Below are positions 39,120 to 50,200 of a stretch of 64,000 nucleotides of DNA, one piece after another. Position 1 is the first letter of the stretch; each line of letters opens with the position of its first letter. The notes under the pieces are model-generated. The model had not been told where the DNA came from. It worked only from the letters and a program-made list of their open reading frames with translations, and made no database searches. The position numbers and the translations under genes were made by a program. This DNA comes from Rallus limicola (Eukaryota; Chordata; Aves; Gruiformes; Rallidae), in NCBI GenBank assembly GCA_022605955.1, contig JAKCOZ010000014.1:16126001-16190000 (forward strand), in the 5' to 3' direction.

Positions 39120-39950
39120 GAAAGTGACCCAAGGAACGCGATGCCTCCTGCAGAAGAAAACGGCGGGAGCTCCCGGGGCCCAAGGAAAAGCCTCCTGCCC
39201 CAAGGCGGGACCACGGCACCTCCCTTGGGTGAGCAAACGTTCCGCCATGCCGGTGCGGGGGAGCGAAACACGGTGTCCGCGAAGGAAAAGAGGCTTTTCC
39301 GCCGTGCCTCCGTGAGGAGGAGCTGCCACCCGCCGGGGAGGAGAGACCGTGTGTGGGGCGGGAGCTCCTTCCCGGCGGGCCGGAGGTAGGGGAAGGACCC
39401 GTGGGCCGGCTGCCGGCCCGCTCCTCCCCTCGCCTCCGTCCCTTCGCCGCTGCGGTGAGTGCCGGGGAAGGGCTAGGGGCGGAGGAGGGTCGCCGTGTCG
39501 CCACTTGCGACCGGCGGCTCCGTGTGTGGGCGGCCGCCATATCATGAGGGGTGGGCAGTGTGGAAGGGTGGGGGGCATTAGGCAGCAGGGCGGCGGCGGC
39601 GGGCGCCGGGGGAGGGTCTAAATCAAATTTGCTGCTTTTTATGTGAATCAAAGTGTCTCAGCGCGTGAAAAGCTGCGAGGTGGAAAGGGAAGGGCTGCGC
39701 TCCGGGCCGGCTGCCTCTTGAACTTTTCGCGCTGCTGGATTGAAAATCCTGGGACTTTTTCGTGTTTCTGTAACAGGGGCCCGCTGGCCTCTGGGGAGGA
39801 GGTTGCCATGCGGCAGGCGGTGTCAGGCGGTGAGTGAGGAGCGGGGCTAGCCCGCCGGCCGGGACAGGCAGCGCACCTTCCCTCCCTCCGTCCCCCCGCG
39901 GCTCCTCGGCGAGGGGAACGGCGCCTTCACCCACAACCACGACAACGCTA
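39120..39950 (+). promoter_or_regulatory. CpG island, likely NOD1 promoter and first non-coding exon
   Basis: Dense CpG island lying between GGCT and the NOD1 coding exons. Two good splice donors on the + strand, 'gcg|gtgagt' at 39454/39455 and 'gcg|gtgagt' at 39829/39830, are candidate ends of alternative non-coding first exons, since the NOD1 ATG lies in a downstream exon. Minus-strand frames here (39010-39651, 39027-39578) are composition-driven and rejected as genes. Confidence 0.65.
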
Positions 39951-42900
39951 CCAGGAATAAATCCTGTTAGAAATGCTGTCCGGTGATGCAATTTTCCTGA
40001 AAGCCATTGGGGAAAGCTGGCAAAGCCCTGAAGGGTAGGGAGGGCGGGAGGGAGCGTCCCGCAGCCCGGCGGGAAGCACTGGGTGGGCGGCATCGCTTCC
40101 CGCCGAGGAGCCCGCCTCGCCTTTCCCGTGAGCGACGGATTAACAAATAATACGAATAATAATTTAAAAAAAATAAAAACTTAGAAGCCATTTTCTCGCC
40201 GTAAACCTGACGGCTTGATGTTAACGACGGGAACAAGGCTTAGGAGGTAGAGTTGGGAGAGCCATGCATATGCCGTTTTCCATCAATTGCAACTTTTAAT
40301 TGTAAAATTCACTGCAAGAAATAGCGAATGGTAGTAGAAAAGCAGTTCCAGGGGTTTTTTTAGATATACCAGTAAATTGTTCTCCTCCCCTTCCATCGCT
40401 TTAAAAAAAAAATTCCCAAGATTTCTCTGACTGAAGAAAATGTCTTTGCTTTTTCATAGTGCTTTCCTCTTGTTTATTGAGCTTTTCCCACTAGAAAGGA
40501 GTTGTCAGGAAGCTACACGGAATCTTTTTTTGACAGGGACTTGTTGATTGATTCAGACGTTGATTCTGTATGTTTAAAGCTAAGCTGGTAGGAAACATAG
40601 CAGCAAAATCTGTGAGGGATATGAATATTTCCACAAAAGCCCGTCCTTATCTCAGTGACCCCAGAGCACCATGAGCTGTAATGGATTTAGACTTAGCGTG
40701 ATGTTAACCTAAGGCTCCCAGGGCATTTATGTATATAATATGTAGCATCGATGACAAGAGTAACACAGAGGTTGTAAACTGGGTTATGATGTGTTTTAAC
40801 TCATAGATATAAAATATCATTCAAAACCAGTACAGGGTCTCTGTACCAATGCTCTACCAATGCACCATTTGTGCTATAAAAATAAAAGGCTATTTTTCAG
40901 TGCCTCTGGGAAATACATTGATTGCATCACTTCCCATCAGAACATGTGGACTTTTTCTGTAGTATATGTATGCGTTTTCTTCTAGTCTTGACATGTTTTT
41001 TTGCTGTTCTTGAACTGTATAAAATGGTTGGCGTTCTTTTAAGAGTGAGAGCTGGTGTGTGGAAGTACGTTCTGTCTTACTTCTTGTAGTCAGAGACTGG
41101 CTGCTGCAGCACATATGCAGTAAGATGTGGAAAATCAGCTGCTTTTCTGTTGCTGTCAGTGACAGCAAAAAGTTGAGTTTAGGCTGACCCAACTTGAGTC
41201 TAGATTACTGTTGCTTATGGAAAAGCATGGCAAAGTCTCCAGGTCTCCTCTTGACTCTGTGGTGGGGTGGCTGGCACTGTAACATAGCTTTTCTCAGGGA
41301 ACAAATCTGACTTAGAGACATGAAGGGCACAGATTTTCATGTGAAATGGGGCACTATTTTCATACGGCCACCTATTGAAGAGTAATTGTATCTTGAATAC
41401 TACAGACTGACAGCTCTGTCAACAGGGACACCACTAGTGCTGGGCTGGCATGGAGGTTTGTGTATTTTCTTCACTGTTGTCCTGCCAGAGCTAGCTACTA
41501 GGTGCTGTGAAAATCCTGAAGATACTCCAGCTACTGGCTGCTAATAGCTAAGTATGTGGCATAGGACTTTTTTTTGGTAATTTATCCCCACCACTGCCAC
41601 CGTCCCATGGGGTATTTAGAGGAAGTATTTACCAGAATGGCAAGACCACAAAAGAAGTAGTATTGACTGAGTTTTCAGCTCTGAAGAGATACTCTAGTTC
41701 AGTAGTCTTACATGAGCTGCTTTAAGGGACAGTTTTTAATTATTTGCTCCTTGTATTGCCTTTATTGCTTCATCCTACGCAGACTCCTTGGAAACAGACA
41801 GCTCAAGGGAGTAATAGTGAATTCCCTAGTTCACCCAAAAGTGGAAATGCCTTTTAGCTATTCTTTAAGATCCTCCAGCCCCCTTTCCCACAGTGTTTAC
41901 ATTTGGTAAGACTTTGTTGTCATAAACCATCATATTCTACACTGCCAGAGGACTTGCAGCACTGGAGGTTGAATAGGCGCAGCAGAAGAGGAAGGAGTTC
42001 TTAGTGAAAAGAGGATGTGAGAAGGGCAGGGACAGGGAAGATATAAATGCATATATGCTTGCACAATGCTGAGGATAGGGGGAAGTCAGAAGAACCACTG
42101 GGTAAAAGTGCTACCGCCTTCATGCAGAGGCCACCAGCACCGCTGCAGCTTATCAACATGGATTATCCAAAACCTTGCTGTAAGCACTGATACTGTTACT
42201 GTAGCTCATACTATGACAAATATTGTTTCCCTTTTTCATTTCCCTCCTTATTCCTGGCTTGATCCCCATCTTGCTTCCTCTTTGCTATTCTGTTATGAAG
42301 GCTTATGATATGCATCTCCTGTCACACTTGCTGCTGCTTCTCACCATCACTTCAAGTCCCACTAACACTTCATTTGGCCAAGGCCCTGCCTTTCTCTTCT
42401 TTTTTTTTCCAACTGATGAATAAGTACTCTGCTCTTTGCTTCTTTTCAATTCCTGTAGTCTATTTTGTGTCTTCTTCACTTGATAAAAATGTTGTCCTCA
42501 AGATCACTAACAGAATTTTCTCTCCAACATCACTGGCAGCTTCTTGAGTAAATAGTGGTTTATTTTTCCTCTCAGGGACAAGAACTCCATTCTGTTCTCA
42601 GATAGGAGGCTTTTCCCCATAATGGTCTCTCTCCTTGTCTCCCCATACTAGACTTCTTTTCCCAGCTATCACCTCTCTTGTATCCCTCCATTCCTCTTTA
42701 GGTGTTCTCCTGTTTCAGCTACTGTACCAAACGTGCCTATCTTTCCCTTTCTCCCTGTGTGCATACCTTTCTGTGTACAAACCTCAGCAGTAATGCTCTA
42801 AGTTTTCTAATTTCTCTAACTAGATGAGCTCACCAGCTGGTGCTGTTAGAACATGTGATCTGTCTTTACTGTAACTTAGTGATGTTTTACAAAGGATTCC

Positions 42901-45900
42901 AGGAGCTTTAAGATGGCTTCCAGAAGAAAATTATGTATTCATTAGCTCTTTCAGAAATGGAACAGTTCCAAAAATGAGGCAGTAGCACTCAACAGTGGAT
43001 GTTCTTAGACCCTGGTCAGAACACTGAGGTGTCTCACATTAATTTATGTCTCTCATTCCTGAACAGCGTCCCCATGACTGATGTTACATCAGCCACAAGA
43101 ATTGCACTGGAATTGAATCCAGCATCTGGAGTATCCAAGATAAGGGAAAGAACATTATAAGGACTCTAGCAGGGAGATGCTTCCAAGGCATATTTATAAG
43201 CTGCATGAGCATTTACCTTTAAACATAGCAGATATGTAGCCTAGCATTGTAAAACTAACAGGTCTTTGTAACAAGAGACTCAGTACTTTGTGATCACTTG
43301 CTGAAAAGACTCATGTTAAAGCATGATGGAAGCTGGGACTCTTTCCAGACAGAGGTAAGGGACTTGCAGATAAGTTGGAGACCTCATGATGTCAACACAT
43401 TGGCCTCATGATTAAAAAAAACCCCAACAAACACAACCCCCCCAAAACCAGACAACAAACCAACAACAAAAAACAAAGCCCAAGCAAACCAGAATTGTCT
43501 ATATCAGAATCTTGCCAGGCAGTGTTTCTCCAAGAGAACAAGCACGTTTCTCGTGTTGATCAGAAATGTAGAAAATTTTTGTGTTTAGTCTGTGTAGAAC
43601 ATGAAGTTTCTTCATGTAGCTGATACACGTTGCTACAAACATGCACATACCTGCCTTGCTCTTAAGTACTTGTGGCAGGAAGTCTCTCTGGTACAACGCC
43701 ATTTAAGGTGTTGAGCAGCTCATCTGATGTGGCATTTTCTTAGCCTATGGAAGGTGGAAATTTCTGATTTTTCCTATTAAAAGAGACTGATGAGAATTAC
43801 TGTTTTCTCCAATGCTGGGTGATGTGGGTTTTTTTTTTTTTGTCTTAATATTGCCACTGAAAATATCACAGAGTACGTCATTGTGCACAGAATTAATATT
43901 ACCAGCTATAACTTACCTACTTGGCATTTTTGCTCTTTCTTCTTTTCTCCCCTGATACTTAACCTCACTTTATTTTTTTAAATTTTTTTTTTTTTAAATT
44001 TTTGATTGCTCTCTTGTTTCTCCACTCTCCTGCAGATCACCCAGTGTGAAAGGGACCGCACTCTCTCCTGCAGCAAGCATAGGCACACCCCTCCCTGTAG
44101 CAATCAGGTTCTGTACTGACTTGGACTTAGATGCAGGGCAGGCATCTTTGAGACCTTCTGATCTTTCTATATTTTCCATGCTTCTGTCTTTTGTGCTGTA
44201 TTCTTTCTTTTCTTATCTCATCCTCTTTGTAGATGGGTCTGAAAGAGTAGGAAAATACTTCTATTTGTTTTGTTCACGTGATGGCACATTGGTTCATTAT
44301 TAAGGTTTCCTGGATGTTTGTTTCAGTTCTTCTCACAAAGAAGGAAGAAAGAAAATGCATCAGGATAATGTGGTCCCAGAATAACCAAAGCAAGCAGGAA
44401 ACATCGGGTAGATGCAGCATCTTGAAAGGAAAGGGTTAATACTTCTATTGCATGTAATCTAAAGTGACTCTATCTCTTTAACTAAAAGCTTGCAAAAGCT
44501 TTAGAGTAAATGATGTTTTCAACATTGTTTGGTCTTCATGATAGAGTTCATTTATGGAATGAGCCTTCTGGAACAAAGAGATGTGCCAGTGTGGCTTCTA
44601 GGAAGCTCAGTGACTCAGAAAGCAGCCACTTCATCTGGTGGGTCATGTGAATGGCATAATGAAAGGTTGATTTGTCTGAGTAGATGCAGTCACTTACTCA
44701 TGTGGTAAGAAAGTCAGATCACTTGGTTACATTTGCTTTGGTGGAAAGAGTTTCACAGTTTTGGAGCAGTCTGTGGTCCAAAACTGCTTGTGCTGAGGAT
44801 TTATAGAATTTGCCTGGTCTCAGCCTTTGGAGGGCACAAGTCTCAGTGCAATTATCTGCATCCACGCCAATCAGAAGCCGTAAATTTAGGACCTGTTGGT
44901 CTCCTGAAATCAGAGCTAAGCTATTTGCTCTGTGGTTGGATATGTTGATAGGTAGTATCACTAAAATGCTGTAGTATGAATTGTCTTTTCCCCAGCATCA
45001 AGCAGGAGAAGCTACACTGGTGCAGACTGAAGCTTCTGGAACGGAAAAACTCATAGACATGAGTTTATGTCAGTAGCAGGTCACCTAGAAGAATCTGTGA
45101 GCTGGCAGGGCTCAGCTGTAGCTTGTCAGGGGAGCGCTGGAGTGCTTTTGGAAAGCTTGCCAGCTCTGTAAGCGTCTTGGGAAACTCTAAGAGTTTTGTA
45201 GCAGCAGCAGCAGAGCTGGCACCTTTACAGAACTGCTGAAGAAGGGCTTTGTGTTTTGTTTTTGTTAATATGACTGTAATCGGAGTCTGAGAACGTTCTT
45301 CCCAATACCTGCTGACCTGCTGAAGCAACAGGAGGCTTTACCTGTTACTGGAGGGTGCCAGTGGTTTGCGTTAGCCATGCAAATCCTCACTGTCTGTGTG
45401 GAGGTGATTTGGTTGTGATCTTGCAAAGAAATTGGGCTTCTCCACGGGGAATCGGATGTGCAGGGGTCGTACTGAAGTGAACTTGCTGGGTTGTAATTAC
45501 AGTGTCACTTGATGCCTGCTCTACAGCGTGTTAGCTGATTCCTGTTGCCTTATGCTTTGCAAAGAGCAATTAATGGCCATCTAAAAAGAGTTCCCAAGAG
45601 CTGGTATAGAGAACAAGGGCATACACAGCATATGTGTTTGTAGACAGCGAACATTCCTGGTGAAGAGGATGGTTTCTAAACAACATCTCTACAGCAGTGA
45701 GAGGGTTTCCTGAGCCTATAGCTGTCTGAGTGAGTGATCACGCTGTGTCTCTACGCGTGCATATGGGGGCTGAGGTCAGGCTAAGGGTTTGCACAGGCAT
45801 TAAATGACCACAAGCTGTATTGTGTGCAATCTCTTGATTTTATGAAGATGGAGGAGGGTTGGATGCCCGGTGCAATAGCGAGTATAAATTTTGGTGCTGT

Positions 45901-46909
45901 CTTCCAGGCCTAGTTCCTCATGTGGGGAAAGAGCCTGTGAGTTCAGTTATTCCATGCAATTCCTGTTCAAGGAGAGGTCCAGCTTTTCTGTGCAAATTGA
46001 TAGAGATGGGACCTTGTATATTTGCAATTAATTTCTTTCAGTCCTTTCTGTAACATTATTTTTCAGATTCTGACACAGTGTATTTTTAACTTTTATGGTT
46101 ACTCACCCGAATTGGATAAGATTAACCAAATTTAACCCATCCAATGATATTTTCACGCTTTTCCATGCTGTCTGAACCATTAGCTTTAGGAAGTGTGAGT
46201 GCTCTGTGCCCTTAAGTGATGTATGATCCCTGAAATCTACGGCAGCATTTTCACTGTTAGCAGCGTTTTACTTGTGTCTGTCTTAACCCAACCTCTGATC
46301 AGTGTTCTTCCCACAGCCTCGCTACTTCCTCTCAAACCAGGTGCTCTGAAGCTGAGCACTTTCTCCTAGTTTAGCTAAAACTGACACAGTTCTCAAGGCC
46401 TAGCTTACAGGGACAGTTATCATATTGGCAACACTTTATACAGGGTCTGTTGCTGTAACAAGGAGAAAGCAAAGTGAATTGCTACTGTAAGTTAATTCCC
46501 CCTACAAAATTAATTGCTATGAAATATAATTTTATTCTGTTTATTTCCTTGTCCAGATATGTTTGGCCAGATGCCCTGCTTTGTCTTCTGAAACATGAAA
46601 AGCTAATAAAAAAATATTAAATTATGCACTAAGAACAGGCAGTTAATAAAGCAGATGCCAGTGGTGTTGTTTGATGCAGGCTACAGTAAAGTACTGGTAT
46701 TGGAGGGGAGACTGCCATCAGTACACAGTTTTCTTCCAAAATCCAAACAAATAAATGGAAGTATCTGAGGAGAAAATCAGAAATTTTTCTTAATGAAGTT
46801 GGCTGAGATACTACATGGGGGTTGGAAGTATTCTTTCATGTCTAACTGAAGGGTGTATCTGCATGGGATAAGGTTTTAAATTGAGGTTTTATACAATTAC
46901 TTTTCACAG
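39951..46909 (+). other. Presumed NOD1 5' intron(s)
   Basis: About 7 kb of AT-rich DNA without coding exons. Further non-coding 5' UTR exons could hide here. It contains an A/C-rich tract at 43418-43485 and a T/A homopolymer patch at about 43970-44003. Confidence 0.55.
43418..43485. repeat. A/C-rich low-complexity tract
   Basis: Begins with 'aaaaaaaccccaacaaacac' and continues as A and C with few other bases. Almost the same opening recurs at 53655, which suggests degenerate A-rich tails of old insertions or a shared simple repeat. Confidence 0.7.
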
Positions 46910-47032
46910 GCTTGGCAATGTGAAGGACAGGCTGCCTGTTTCCCCAAAGTGAACTCCAAGCTGCCTTCTCACTGCGCACGGACAGTTGGTCAAAGATGAG
47001 GCTAGGCCGAGCAGCTTCTTGCAATCTCAACT
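46910..47032 (+). other. NOD1 5' UTR part of the first coding exon
   Basis: The candidate acceptor 'ttacttttcacag' ends at 46909. The leader contains a start-stop ATG-TGA at 46918-46923 and an out-of-frame ATG at 46996 whose frame runs past the NOD1 start. The acceptor choice is a prediction. Confidence 0.5.
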
Positions 47033-47055
47033 ATGGAAGGCCAACTTTGTGCTGA
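46996..47055 (+). promoter_or_regulatory. Overlapping upstream ORF at the NOD1 start
   Basis: ATG at 46996 with A at -3 opens a 19-codon frame that stops at 47053-47055, inside NOD1 codon 8 and in a different frame. If present in the mRNA it would reduce initiation at the NOD1 ATG (47033), which itself has a strong context (A at -3, G at +4). Confidence 0.5.
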
Positions 47056-47248
47056 CTTGAAGATTTCTGTGAAGAAAACTCCAGGAGCAAATCCTCCATC
47101 CTTCATTGCTTTGCTGAAGGTGTACCGGGAGCTTCTGGTCAGCAGGATCCGAAACACGCAGTGTTTGATTGACAACTTGGTTAAGAACGACTACTTCTCC
47201 AATGAAGATGCAGAGATTGTTGTCCAATTTCCAACTCAAGCAGACAAG
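47033..47248 (+). CDS. NOD1: NOD1 coding exon 1: start and first half of CARD
   Basis: 72 codons, phase 0 end at donor gtatgt. After a lineage-variable N-terminus it reads 'RELLVSRIRNTQCLIDNLV' and 'KNDYFSNEDAEIVVQFPTQ', nearly identical to human CARD helices 1-4. The ATG at 47033 is chosen because the upstream frame is not homologous and its Kozak context is strong. Confidence 0.96.
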
Positions 47249-50200
47249 GTATGTTTTTTATTTTATTTCATTTCACTAGCCAGCATAAGCTTTTTGTTAC
47301 CTGGTTTTATGGGCTTACCCAGCAATTTTTACATCTAGCGTCTTTTTTATTTTGGAGTCTCCCCACTCCATTCCTTCTGGACAGATGCCTCCAGCACATC
47401 TCATTCCAGCATGGCTGGCACTGCTTAGCAGGGTGATAATTGCTGTTCTGTTGTCCCTGCCTCCCCACAGCGCTGTCCTCTGGTAAAGAGGTAACCACAG
47501 TGGCTGCTGGAATGGAGCTTGCTAGACACAAGCCTCCATTATTGTGCAGAGTATTGCAAGGAAGAACTACTTCAGGATGCTGTGGGACAGATCATTCTGA
47601 TTTAGAGGGTAAGAGAGAGAAATTAAGTATTATTTTAGAAGTTAATCATGAAGACCTCCCCCTTCTTTTTAAAGGTCTATGTCCATTGTAAATGTTTTCC
47701 ATGAAAACTGATATATCCTGGTACGTTTGGGTTTTGGACATCAGTAGCAAAAATTATTTCCTGGTCTTTTGATAGGAGAAGATTATCACATGTATCCTTG
47801 CATCATGACTTGAAACAAACTCCTGATCTGTTTCCCTGACCAGCCAGTCGTGCAGCTCCAGAACAGTATCACAACTGGAGGCAGACAACCCATAAAAAAT
47901 TCAGAGACCTTGGACTTCACTAACGGTGCAGATTTTCATAAAATAGTCATTTCTTGTGGGCAAGTTGGAATGGTGACACAGGGCTCTCTCTGTGCACAGG
48001 GGCAAAGCTGAATAGATGTGCACTGTGTGATCATCTCCAGTTCTTACTGTTCAGTGAGGTGTACATGATTGTTGTAACAAAGCTGGGGGGAAGGCCGTCC
48101 ATCAGGAGCCTAAGCAGAGAGAGAGAGCAGACCACAACAGTAAGTCAAATGGACTCTGTGGGAGCTTCTCTGGAAGGCATAAAATTGCTTTTTTAGAGCA
48201 TACAATTTGTCAAAAAAATACCATGTTTTTGCTGTGCTCTAGGTGCCTTGCTCTGCTTTAGGCTCACAAGATACCAAGGTCTCTAGGAACCATTCTCTGG
48301 TTTATAATTGAGTTCTTCATCTCCAGCAAGAGGATCCAGAGATTCAAAATGGGCCTGTAAATGATTGTGCTGTCTTGCAGAGGGTTTCATACTAGGGCTT
48401 CCCTGTGCTGCTTGCACCGAGATCAGACTCTGCCTTGCCTTTAGAGGTAACGCTGAGCCCTGAGCTGCTCCAGCTGCTGCTTGGTCACCGTTAGTTTTAG
48501 TAACTGCTGCTGGGAAGGAGTGTGTTGTACTGAGAGAGCCTGTGGAACTGAGTTGCTGTGTTAAAAGGAAGAGCTGTAGGGTTTTGGATCTGCATTAAGA
48601 TCCAGAGAGATTCTGCCTACCTCTGCTCTGGCTGTGTCTGGGTCCCGAGGTAAATCTAAATGTGACTGAAATATTTACAAACCACAAGGTGAGCTTAGAG
48701 CACAAAGAAACCACTTCTTTCTTTCTTTTTTTTTTTAACCAGCATGGGATTTAAAATTTTCTGTCTAGCCAGGCTGAGGAAATCCTTTGGGTTCCCTACA
48801 GAAGAGCAGTATTTTTCCATTTTGTCTCTGGTTAGCATAAGGACAGACCTTAACTTGCAGAGTCAACTTTCTTGCAACATCCAAAGACAAACAGAAAGTT
48901 AGTTTTGTGGCGGTTCAAATTCAGAGCTAGACTTTGAATTCAAGTTTCTGAAGCACCAGCTTTGATTTTGGTGCTGCTCTCGTTCCAGTTTTAAGAAAGG
49001 AGCCTTGAAGCAGTCTGCAAGTGTAGCTGTGGTCAAACCCTGTGCATCGATGATCTTTCACGTGATGTCTTTTCAGGTTCGCAAAATTCTAGACTTGGTT
49101 CAGAGCAAGGGGGAAGAGGTCTCAGAGTATTTCATCCGTGTCCTGCAGAGAGTCACAGATGCTTACTATGAACTTCAGCCTTGGCTGGAGGAAATAGGTT
49201 ATGAGCCTTCGGAGAATATTTCTAGTAAACCTGTGGTAAATACAGATCCAGGTAAGGTCCTGCATTCGCATCCCCTTCCTTAGAACTACCCTTACTTGAG
49301 AACTACCCTGAACTCGGGAAGCTTTAACCAAGTGCTGTGAGAGTAAGAGAGCCCAGGCAGGCACGTCCAGGGATAATAAATGTGCACATGCTGTGCTTGC
49401 TAGCAGTGGGAGCCAGATAATTAAAAGGGATGCTGTATAACACAACAGTCATGTTGATATATTATATCCTGTTTTGCTAACGTCAAGCTCTTTCTGCGTT
49501 TGTTTGTGGAGATGTCACGTAATGGCGTAACCACCTTGTGCCAGCTGTAGTATTTTCTAGGCCTCTGCTACAATTTATTAGCAACACTGTGATATTTTGG
49601 CAATGGAATAGCCAGTATTTCATGAGAGGACAGTCAAGCAGTGAGGTGGGTTGCCAAAAGAGGCTGTGCAGTGTCCATACTTGGTGGTTTTCGAGGTCCA
49701 ACTAGATAAAGCCTGAGTAACCTCATCTGATCTCATAAATGGCCCTGTTCTGAGAAGGAAGTTGGATGAGAGACTTTCAGAAGTACCTCCCAACCTGAAT
49801 TATTCTATGATCCTAAATGATGAGTTATACCAAAAGTCAGAGTTAAACTATTGCACAAATAAATTCTTTCCTCTTGAGAGGTTTTTCATACTATATAAAT
49901 ACAGGAATTACTTTGCCCCCATCTGAAGCAAAGTGTTACAGCAGAAGCACAAGCTGACATTGCACAATAACTGAGACGCTTTTTGTTCTTCTTGTCAGCT
50001 TAAAAAAAAAAAAAGAAAAAGCTAAAAGGCATGCCTTCTATTTACAATAATAAAAATGACCAGGCAAACTAGGAATGTATAACCACCTACCTGATAGAAA
50101 TTGCAGGTAGAATATAACTATAGTGAATAGGTGGATGCCAAAGCTGATCAGTGACTGCAAACTCTTGCAGAGAGTAAAACAGTCTTTAACAGAAGGTCAG

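Noticed and set aside
39010..39651. 213-residue minus-strand frame over the NOD1 island
   Set aside because: Pro/Ser/Arg-rich, composition-driven and without homology; it overlaps the NOD1 promoter.
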